From Fragum whitleyi (Eukaryota > Mollusca > Bivalvia > Cardiida > Cardiidae): DNA of 64,000 bases. How positions within the stretch are numbered: position 1 is the stretch's first letter; each line of letters begins with the position of its first letter. The notes under the pieces were generated by a model, which ran no database searches, was not told where the DNA came from, and saw nothing but the letters and a program-made list of their open reading frames with translations. Both the position numbers and the translations under genes were made by a program. Below are positions 39,901-51,900 of this stretch, one piece after another. The DNA lies in NCBI GenBank assembly GCA_948146395.1, contig OX411544.1, positions 53,273,933-53,337,932 on the forward strand. Direction: 5' to 3'.

Positions 39901-42900
39901 AGCGATTAGTGAGTCAAGGGAAATATCTACGAAGTGGGATTCATGGTTAGTATTTCTTTTATTATTTCTGTGTTTGTTGTGATTTTACTTAGTGAAAAAC
40001 AAATTTACACCACTGAGGTAGTCGCTTATGTTTGTCTCTTTTGAAAACATGAAATAATTTGTTTCTGTCATAGAATAAAGGAAAATAAACCATCTAATCA
40101 CTGACAATTTTCTTGGCCTTCTGCGAAATCGAATGAAAATGCTCTTATTTTACGTAACTGGCCCACGATTTACTTTGCTATACTTTCTTTGTTGTCCAAA
40201 GATTTTACATACTAAATTTTACTGCGAAATTATTTTTTGTTTTTGGAAGATTTAGATAGGAAAAAATCTACCGGTGTACGGCCTATAGCAGACAATTTCA
40301 AATTAGTATACGAACGATAGAAAAAGTAGTATACGAATATAGCTCAAGGGAAGGGTAAAATATCCTTACTTAAACATGCACAAAATAAAATAATAAACTA
40401 TGTATGAAAACGCCTACATGACTCTGTAGTAACATTTTGGTGTTTTCGATTAGGATTCTTTTCTAGTTTTTTGCAAAAAACGGGGGTATCGTTAATCATA
40501 TTGATTATAAAATATAGATGATAATCATTTACAGAACTTCATGAACCTCTTAACATAATTATTCATTACATTGACTGTAAACATATTTTTAGCATGGTTT
40601 TCTTAGACAACGGATAGTCCCGTTGCAGAAGGCAACTTCCTGTGAAACCAAGTTGTTTCGTTGAATTCAATTTGTAAGCTAAAATTTCGCATTTCTACAG
40701 ATTAAGCGTCAGGTTAATGTCAGACTAGTTTTACGAACTGTTTCAGAATCGGATAGCAGGTCAATTTCTTGTAATATATCAGAATACTATCATTTAAATG
40801 TTTTCCCTATCGTCCTATGCCATTGAATCGCGGCGTTTTAACCATGGGGTCTTTGATTTTTACAAGATACCTTTCTACATCAACATATTAACAGATAGAG
40901 AGAAAAAAGATGTGATTTTTAACAAGGTTGTTAAAGAATCACGATTTCACCCAAGACATTTGAGCGGACTCAGACGATTAATGATATTCACATGGTAATA
41001 ATTAACACGTATTTTCGAACCATGTTTATTCACGCACATCAATATGACCGATTACAATATTGAATTGACATATATTTCCTATATCCAATATCCCCGAAAA
41101 ATAAGAACCAACGAATACGTTAGAAAAGACATCATCAAAATCCATTTCAAGCCTGTCTCAATTGTGGTTCAAAATATAAGCGCTTGGGAACGATTTGATA
41201 TTCAAAATGCATGACTGGTTGAAATACCGTTTACCTACATCATGCAAACGTTCCCAGATAGGTAGGGGTTTACAATAATAAATATAAATCGGATTGGTCT
41301 CTTTACCGTTTTGAAATTGATAGATTAGCCGAAGCCTCATACAATTGTTTTACAATCCAATTTCGTTTTGTAGATTAGTATAGTAAACCTACTACACAAA
41401 ATCAAGACACAATCTCTTGCAGTCGAAGGCTGTTGCTGTAAGAAGTTCTTGGTGACAAAAGTTAGGTTAGGTTTAGAACGGATCTCCACATGGGGATTTC
41501 CATTTAGCATGGTACCGTTGCTTTAACGTTCTGCAAACGTTTTAATCGTAAACATATGACAGGGTTTGGCCAGTAAGTGTATACAAATTTACTGTAATCA
41601 CAAGTCATGATACAAGGATACTAGTAAAATTTTAATTACGAATCTCAGGCGAGTCGAGACAGAGAAAATGACAGCAAGGATCTCGCTGATCCCAATTTAT
41701 ACATACCATACTTGTCTAAAGCCTGTTTAAAAGCACCCAATTACCAAGGTTTGACTATAACATTATACTGAAACAGGTATTCATTTGTTGTAAAGATTAA
41801 ATTAGTCATGACAAAAAGCATTGGTAAGGGAAAAAGGCTCCATCGAATGTACAAAAGACAAAAAGATAACTTTATCCATCAAACACGTTTTAATTTAGCG
41901 CTAGACAATCCATTTAAGAAATATTTTTTCTTGCTATAGGCCGTACACTATTAACGGGAGATTTGCTATACGACGTACACCATCTCCCTATAGGCCGTAC
42001 ACCGGTAGAAGAAACAACATGTGAATTTATCGGTATATTCACTTCATACAAAAGGCAGGAGTGTTTCTAGTGATTTTCTGTGTTATGTTAGGCAATTTAT
42101 CATGGGTTTTAGTATGAGAAACTCTAAAAATTCAGTCAAAACTGTATTTTCGTGATGGACAAACGGAAATCATCGGTGATTAGGGGGGTAGTTTTTTTAA
42201 TTGTAGCCGCTTATGGATGCTAACCCATCATTTGATACGGGTTGGTAGCTACATGATTATATCAGTAACGCCTCTCTTGTATGCTTACAGGAAAGTTTTA
42301 CGTGATTTAACAAAACAAGAGGACCAAGATGGTCCTAGATCGCTCACCTGAGTCTCTATGACCCCTGGGACATCACATTAAATAGATAGGCAGATGTCAA
42401 AAAGAAGATAATTGCCTAAGATCAATACCATGGAACGTTTTCAGCGAAGAGCAAGACAGATATGCCTTTTTGCTCTTTGATTCTATGTAAAAAGGGATGC
42501 ACCCGGGTGGACCCCAAAAGTGACCCCAGGGTCTTGATATGAATAAACTTGGAAGAGGTCCATAAATAATGCTACATTCTAAATGTGAAAGCTGTCTGCC
42601 TTCTACTTTCAGAGAAGAAGATTTTTGAAGGTTTTCCCATTTTCACCCATCCTGCTCAGATGAGCTGAAAGGGATGCGCCCGGGTGGAGCCCAAATATGA
42701 CCCAAGGGTCTTGATATGAACAAACTTGGTAGGGGCCCACAAGATGATGCTACATACCAAAAATGAAAGCAGTGTGCCCTCTGGTTTCGATTAAAGAAGA
42801 TTTTAAAAGATTTTCAAAGATTTTCGCTCTTTGATTCTATGTAAAAAGGGTTGCACCCGGGTGGAGCCCAAATATGATCCTAGGGTCTTGATATGAACAA

Positions 42901-45900
42901 ACTTGATAGAGGTCCACTAGATGATGCTACATACCAAATATGAAAGCTGTCTGCCTTCTGGTTTCATAGAAGAAGATTTTTCATTTTTTTACCCTTTGTG
43001 CTCATAAGAGATAAAGGGATGCACCCGTGCAAAGCCCAAATATGACCCAAGGGTCTTGATATGAACAAACTTGGTAGAGGCCCACTAGGTGATGCTACAC
43101 ACCAAATATTAAAGCTGTCTGCCATCTGATTACAGAGAAGAAGATTTCTAAAGATTTTCGCTCTTTGATTCTATGTAAAAAGGGTTGGGCCCGGGCAAAG
43201 CCCAAATATGACCCCAGGGTCTTGATATGAACAAACTTGGTAGAGGTCCACTAGATGATGCTACATACCAAATATGAAAGCTGTCTGCCTTCTGGTTTCA
43301 TAGAAGAAGATTTTTGAAGATTTTCATTTTTTTACCCTTCATGCTCATAAGAGATAAAGGGATGTACCCGTGCAAAGCCCAAATATGACCTAGGGACTTG
43401 TTATTAACAAACTTTGTAGAGGCCCACTAGGTGATGCTACACACCAAATATTTAAGCTGTCTGCCAACTGATTACAGAGAAGAAGATTTTTAAAGATTTT
43501 CGCTATTTGATTCTATGTAAAAAGGGTTGGGCCCGGGCAAAGCCCAAATATGACCCCAGGGTCTTGATATGAACAAACTTGATAGAGGTCCACTAGATGA
43601 TGCTACATACCAAATATGAAAGCTGTCTGCCTTCTGGTTTCAGAGAAGAAGATTTTTAAAGATTTTCATATTTTCACCCTTTTTGTTAAGGGTAAAGGGA
43701 AAGTTAAGGGTGGATTTCATTTATTTGAACAACTTTGGTAGAGCTTGACCCAAGGAACATCCCTGCCAAGTTTCATCAAGATTGGCCCACTGGTTTAGGA
43801 GGAGAAGATGTTTAAAGAAATTGTGGACGACGGACGACGCACGACGCACGACGGACGACGCACGACTGACGACGGACGACGGACATTCTACGATCCCAAT
43901 AGCTCACCTTGAGCACTTCGTGCTCAGGTGAGCTAAAAAAGAGAAAAAAACTCACCTTGTACAACACCCCGTGACATTTCCCTCGACTCACTTATCGCTA
44001 TATTTGGTGTACGTTGATACACGGTGTAGATGAAAAATTTAAAGACTTGGGTATTCAATTATAGTCCGTTTGACTTCTATATGGACCAACATTTTGCAAA
44101 AAATCTCAGAATTGAATTAATTAATGAAACGTATTTTTTTCTTGTCATATCATATTTTCCATCTAATACCATGACGAATCTTGTTTTTCAGAATTTTTGA
44201 ATGTAAAATAAAAATGTCCGTCCGTCTACATGTTAACTTCCAGCCTTTCCTACCTTCTTGTGTCTGTAATAAACGGAACAGCGACTTACCCAACCAAAAA
44301 TAGTTCTGATTTGCATAGGGACTGAGTCAAAAGTGTATGATTTTAAGTGAGTCGTTTTGGTATAAAATCGAGTATTTTCATAAAATTAATTTGGTAGATG
44401 ATTTTTAATTCCTTGGGATATCAAATCTGAGTGTATTTTCTCTTTCGTTTAAAAACCGTTTGGCCAGATTAATTATAATTGTTATCTTTTTTGAGACGAA
44501 CCCCATTGTCGCATATTCAGACCAATCAAAAAGCATTATTAAACGAAGTCGTCGTGAATTTCACGAGGAGAACTGGATAAGCAGGCGAGTAATAACAGTA
44601 CAAATCACGATATATTTAAGTTGAAGATGCCGTGCCTGTCGATATGATCATTAGCATGTCCAAATAAGGAAGAATGGATATTTCTTCTGTCAAATGATTA
44701 GTATAAAACCACGTGTTTTACCATTGTTTACATCTTGTTACAACTAAACAGCCTTCTTCACCCCTCATGTTTAAGAGCGAATAATGTGAAAATATTAACA
44801 TTAACTAAATAGACAAAATAATTATTTTGAAATCATTTTATTTTCAAAAAATATTTAGATATGGAATATTTTTTGGAATGGTATTAAGCTAAAATTAAGA
44901 TTTTACCACATACAAATTGCTAGTTCAAATTCGATTTTATGAATTGATGAAAAGGTCGGTCCATATAGAAGTCAAACGGACTATACAACTCATTCAATAT
45001 CCTCTTTGTTGTTCATGAAATAAAAATGTTACTGAACTTACAAGAAATACAAATGATCATTCTAATATTAGTAATGTAATGCAAAAATTGAGATGAAATT
45101 TGAATTTTTTAGGATAAGTTTACCATTTCATATGTCATTGACTAGCAACATTATGACATAAAACAGAATAATGGGATCTGATTAGATGAGATCAAATAAG
45201 GTCAACTGAGTAAAAGTAGAGTTAAGGTAGTCGCTTGTTGTTTGGAAGCTTAAGGAGACATCGTTATATATCGGTTCAACCAAACATTTCCGTTTTACAT
45301 CATCGTGATAGCAGTACTGAAATGTCAGAAGAGCCTATACAATGTATAGGCACTTACGACATTTAAGAACCTCATCACGCAGTTAATGAAGAAATTTCTA
45401 TGTCATTATCTTCCACTAGTAATTTTAAAGTAAAATTACATTATCCTAAAAAATATGATTTATGTTGATCTTCATTTTTTTTCTTAAGGCAGGGCTACCT
45501 TAAATCTTTCAATAATTTTACTGGTTTGGCAGTGGAGTTACCACATGCTATTCTACTGAGAAATCTTGATAATCCAATTAGAAAAGCATTAAAGAAGATA
45601 AGTTGATCGGAACCCATCTATCACAATAGATTATGAACAAAAATATTTCCTTATTTTTGATTTTGGACCAACAGTCAAATCTTTATTAAACCCATTCAAA
45701 TACAATTCAAAGCACACTTTTTACATCCCTAAAGAGTAACTTGGGAAAACAATGAGGAAATGGGACAAGAGGCTTATGGCTTAAATAACAACAGAGATAT
45801 GACCCATGTTAATGCTTGTCACATCAACGCCAGCAAACGTCAACACAAAAGATGCCTAGGTGATTACAATACCTTGGGATTTCTCAGAAAAACAGCGGAG

Positions 45901-48900
45901 TTAAAAATGGAGATTATGAAAATGGTCGCTGAATGAAAACGGTTGCTTATTGATACGACACATTCACTCAAGCAAGACTGTATATATTCATGTTATTTGT
46001 AAATAATTGAGGAATAAGCATTCTCCTTAAAAGTTTTACAAAAGTCAATCAGCAAGGTCATCAATTTCAACTTTTAATCATATAATCTTGTTGATTTTTT
46101 CATGGAATGCTTTAATATTAATTAATGTTTTGATTGTAGGTTGTATATCAGTCAAAGTGTTAGAGTAAGAAATTCAGTGTTCATGACTTTTAAAGGTAGG
46201 TCACAGGTGATATTCAAGGTTGAAAGAAAGTGATAAAAGAAATAAAGCATCCTGATCCTGTTAATCAACATGATTGCCTTAGATTGTGTTTTACATCAAA
46301 TCATACAAAGCCCATTTTCCTTTGACAACTAGGTAGACTAACAAATTTTGAAAAGATTGATGCTTTTGACTGAGTAATCATTCTGTCGAAATAGTTTCTG
46401 AGGCTCTTTTTTTGGTATTAACAAACCATTCAGGTCCAAGCATTTCGAGGAGTCAGTGCAATGCTGTTGTAAGTGCCTATAAATATATTGATACTTACAA
46501 TAGTGTTGTGCTGACCCCTAGATTTGGAGAGAGTTATGACAGACACACAGACAGATAAACAGACTAATATGAAATATGTCATCAATAAAGAAAGTGTAAG
46601 TAGACAGAAATACAGTAAACAGAAATGAGGCAATCACTGTGAATCACATGAACCATTAAGGATTTTTTTCAACCAGTAGAGCCATCTATAACGAGAGGAC
46701 CATGATGGTCCTATATGGCTCACTTTCCTTGAGACCTGACAAACATTCTGCGAAAATTATTGTAAAAGCCCCATTTCCTGTGATATGGCACAGATCATTC
46801 CTATTTCATTTAGATTCATCCTTGTGAGCTGACAACATTCTGACCAATTTTCATTTAGATTGGACCATATTTGTGGCCTCTAATGTGTTAACAAGAATTT
46901 TTCATTAAGGTCCCTTTTCCTGTGATATGGCAAGGATCATTCCCATTTTCAATAGGGTTCATCCTTGTGACCTGACAAACATTCTGACCAAGTTTCATGA
47001 AGATTTGACCATATTTGTGGCCTCTAGAGTGTAACCAAGAAATTTTCATTCAGGTCCCCTTTCCTGTGATATGGCACAGATCCTTCCCATTTTCAATAGG
47101 GTTCATCCTTGTGACCTGAAAAACATTCTGACCAATTTTCATGAAGATTGGACAATTTTGTTGCCTCTAGAGTGTTAACACTTAAATTGTTGACATCTTA
47201 CAAAGGAAGACAGACAACAGACTTGCAATGATCACAAAAGCTTACCTTGAGCACTATGTGCTAAGATGAGCTTAAAAGTTTAACTAACCTGGAACATGTC
47301 TTTATCTGCATCTTCCTTATATTCTACTATCACAGCTTGATTTCTTGATAATGTGTATGAAACAGAATGTTGGTGAGAATCCTGCACAGCCTGTAATAAA
47401 TGGTAATACATGTAATCACAAACTATAATAGATGGTAAAACATGTAATCACAGCCTGATTTCTTGATAATGTGTATGAAACAGAATGTTGGTGAGAATCC
47501 TGAACAGCCTATAATAGATAGTAATACATGTTATCACAAACTGTAATAGATAGTAATACATGTTATCACAGCTTGATTTCTTGAAAATGTGTATGAAACA
47601 GAATGTTGGTGAGAATCCTGCACAGCCTGTAATAGATAGTTATACATGTTATCACAAACTGTAAAAGATAGTAATACATGTTATCACAGCCTGATTTTTT
47701 GATAATGTGTATGAAACAGAATGTTGGTGAGAATCCTGCAAAGCTTGTAATAGATAGTAATACATTTTATCACAGCCTGATTTCTTGATGATGTGTATGA
47801 AACAGAATGATGGTGAGAATCCTGCACAGCCTGTAATAGATAGTAATACATGTTATCACAGCCTGTAATAGATAGTAATACATGTTATCACAGCTTGATT
47901 TCTTGATAATGTGTATGAAACAGAATGTTGGTGAGCATCCTGCACAGCCTGTAATAAATGAAAGATCACAATCTGATTTCTATGTGGTTTAAACCTATTT
48001 ATTTTACATTGATTGGGAAACAAGTTCTTACAACTTAGATTAATCCCTCTCGATTCTGCCTCCTTTTTCTATGTAGTGAGTACAGCCTTAAATAAATGGT
48101 AATACTTAAATTCACAGCCTGGCTTCTTCATAATATGTATGAAACAGATTGTCACACCCCCTTTTTTTTGATGTCATGGTGAATCATGTATAAAGTATCA
48201 AAATAAATTTGGTTAACTTCATATACGGTGCACCCAGTCAAACTTTGACCTCAAGAACTTCTCAGGGAAAAAGACTAACATGGGCCCAGTTGCCCATGGT
48301 GCCTAGATTTTGAGTGTGCCCCTAGATTTTTGGAGAAAATACCCATATCCCTTATGTTAAATGTTGAATTTTTGCAACCTGGGCCTCTTAGTAAAAATAC
48401 TTAGTCTTTTTTCCCTGCTTCTAAGAAATGGTACTCAGCTTTGCATTTGTTCGCACATGCAAAGGGGAGTACAATTTTTTAAAGATTCACAAATATTGTT
48501 GCCTTTTAAATGCAGGACATGTGAGCTTAAAGGTGCATAGAACTATGAAATAATGATGACAAATGAGTAACAGTTTCCAATGCAACAAACATCAATCTTC
48601 TCCATTTATGATCAAATAATGCATAGACAATAGCCCATATCATTTGATCATTCAGTAAAATTTAGTATATTACAAATGACAAGGAAAACATCAAACAGAC
48701 CGATTTTATGATTTTTCAAGTAATTGCCCACAAAAAAATTGTAAGAATTACATGTTTTATTATATTGTATTTATCCTATTAAATATTCCAGTGTATAACA
48801 CAATACATGGACAGAAGAATTTTATATACCAATTGTGTCAAGCAAAACATATATCATAATGATGTTTCTTTGCTTTTCTCCTATTTATTTGAGGTTAATT

Positions 48901-51900
48901 TCCTCTAAGCAAACAGTTCAATGATTGTTCAGAGGAAATTAGCCCTAAATCAGAGAAAAGGAATCACAAAATTCTTAAAACTTAATCTTAAAACAATGAT
49001 CAAAATTGATATTTTTTCTTAGTAGATTGTTAATGGGAGAGCTACCATTAGGAAGGTCGCTTATTAGAGAAAATACAGAAGAACCACTAAGGGTACCAAT
49101 AAAAAGCTATGGCTTATGGAAATAGTCATTTAAAATAATATTTAACAGACATGTGATATCTCCCGATCTCGGCGTATTCTCCCGATATTTTACCCTTCCT
49201 CCCGCTCTCCCGATCAGGAGACCATTTCTCCCGACCTGAAGAAATTTGATCCTGAAAAAAAAAACGGGGAGCCAAAAATCCAAAATCGCCGGTCTGAATG
49301 CTCGAATGATGAGTGAGAAATCCAATATCGGGTAAAGCGTTGTTTATCTGTCTAAAAGTGTCATCTTTTATCGTCGTCGGGTAGATCAACTATTGCTGAC
49401 AAACAGGTGCTACAGTACCTATCACCCTTCACACTGATACGAAACGAATTGTGACGATCAGCAATATTCACCTTTCTTAGAAACTGGATCTAAACCGGGT
49501 GAAACGTTGTTACTCAATATTACTTAAAAAATGTAGTGGATACAACTACGGACCCTTGTATATTAAAGTCCCCGATACAAGTTAAGCTGTGATTTTTTTC
49601 ACCTATTTTGAGAAATTAAAATGGTTGTAAACACAGCTAGTAAATTTCCGCCGTAAGTAAATACAGTCGAATCTGTGTACAGCAGCCAGTCAAGGGAGAG
49701 GCCCAAATTGGCTGCTGTACACAGATTGGCTGCTGTTCACAGTATCCTTAGGGCGGCCATTTTGTCGTACCATTTTTGTTTAGCTCATTACCAGATCGCA
49801 AAAATATAGACTTCTCCGGCAAATTCTAAGCCATTCCAAAGTTTCATTTTAGGTGTTTGTCATTAAAAGAATAAGGAATCATACCATAAACATATTAAAA
49901 TATTGTGAAAACGCATGATTCATATTCATCGAGAATTTCTCGTTTGCGTTTAGTCACGGTTTGGACCTGCGTACGAACTCATTAGCAATAATCATGGAAG
50001 AACACCCAGATTGAAGCATGCGTATCACTTTCACACGATCCTCTAGAGAGAGGAACTTACGTTTAGAAAGCGACATTATGGCGAGATTCGATATCGAAAG
50101 CAGGTTTTCATCCATTTTAAAGACCTCGAGAAATCGGTTTGCTAAATGTAAACAACGTGTAATGCTCAAGATTATTTTATTTAAAGAGACCCGACAACCG
50201 ATTAATTCCATAGCTTTTGATTAATTATCATCATTCAAGTAGATCAAAACAATAATAATGGCCAATTACACGTCATTTAATCGACAACACGGGATTAAAT
50301 CGATAATTGGTTATTTATAACTTGTACATTACGATAAAGCGACTTCGGCTGTTTACTATAGTAGTGATTATCGATTTTTTCGAACACGACTAATTAAGTC
50401 GCGTGTTTTGTCAGATGACCGTTGTATAGGTGTGATATACTGTTGGAATTAGACTTATTAAGGTGACCGCCGGCCGCATTTCGGGAGATCACGCTATTCA
50501 CAGTGCGATTAAAGAAGGAATTTGCACGGGGGGAAATCGAGTGACCGCTGTCGGCAGATTGGCCGCTGTGCATAGTTGGCCGCTCTCACAGATTTGACTG
50601 TATCCTTTTCCAAAAAGCCGCGAAAAATTTCCACTCTGCGATTAGCGTCATGAAGGAAAAGGTCGAACATAATGTGCTGAGCAATGCGTCACACGACCTT
50701 GGTAAAATTAGGCGGCATAGCAGAAAAACCCTCGTGTCGTAACGCATAATTAAGTAAAACAAGAAGTGGTCATACTTTTATTTCGACGAAGATACTTATT
50801 TAGTAGATCTACGCTTGTTTTATGGTCAAATTATCAAAGTTACAAAAAGTTAAAATTGTCTCATGCATTCTCAAATTGTCATTCAAATTAAATTATTGAT
50901 ATTGAAATTAAGGAAACATCGGACATCGCTTTTTAAATGCCACGGCGATTTCACTGGATTGTCGCTGGGGTCGTTTTCGGACTTAACACACAATTTATGA
51001 ATCAGCAACCATCTTTCTCGAAATTGAAATCAAATGATTCAATCAAGTTATTTGTCAACACAAATGTTACAGATTAGAAAATAGAAAATTGTGGACTGGC
51101 TCTTTACTGCTGACACAGAGCTTCTCATTAAGCTACTCAACATGGATTAAATTGCAGAGGTATCTTTCACTTTCCGTTTTCTACTGTGTTCGTCTTTAAC
51201 GTCAGCGAACTCGGAATATTTTCTCCTTAATTTCAACGTTTATCGTCAATTTCCTATCAAAACCATTTATTTTTAGCGTAGTTCAGTAGCAGTAAGTGCC
51301 GGTTACGATTAATTGTTCTGTCTCTTTGTCCGTCCATCCATGCATCCATCCGTCAACAATCATAAAAATCACCTAATCTTGTCATCAGATTACATACACA
51401 ATCTACACAAAAATGATCCTTATGACAAGGCCTTTTCATATTTCACAGAGTAAATCATGAAGAAATCTGGTTGCCATGGCAACAGAGTGAAATAAAACTT
51501 ATCCAATTACAAGGCCTAGAATTTCATACTTTGCATAAAGCAGTATTGCATAAATGCAGTATTACCTAATTCTTCACTACCAAACCCCTTGAAAGTTCTC
51601 TCCATTGAAAATATGCATTGTGTTTTGGAGTTTTAGATTACTCAAAGAAATAAAGAAAAACTTTAACAGTCTCCTCCTAAGTTGCAAGGCCTGCATCTTT
51701 TAAATTTAAAAAGATATTTTTTTCTAATGATTATCTACAAAAAAAAAAAAAAAAAAAAATGAAAAACACCTATATTGCGGATCCTGAAATTTGCGTAGAA
51801 CTAAAAAATGAATTTGTAACATCTATTTCTCTGAAATTATAAGACCGAATTCTGTAGCATTACTATCCTCTATCAAAAAATGATAACCTTCTTTTAGTAA

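Noticed and set aside
40798..40998. 66-residue plus-strand frame as a transposase fragment
   Set aside because: It lies inside an inverted-repeat-bounded region, but no transposase motif is visible.
49107..49389. Minus-strand frames of 72-87 residues as coding exons
   Set aside because: They overlap CTCCCGAT-rich low-complexity DNA and a dispersed repeat; no domain is recognised.
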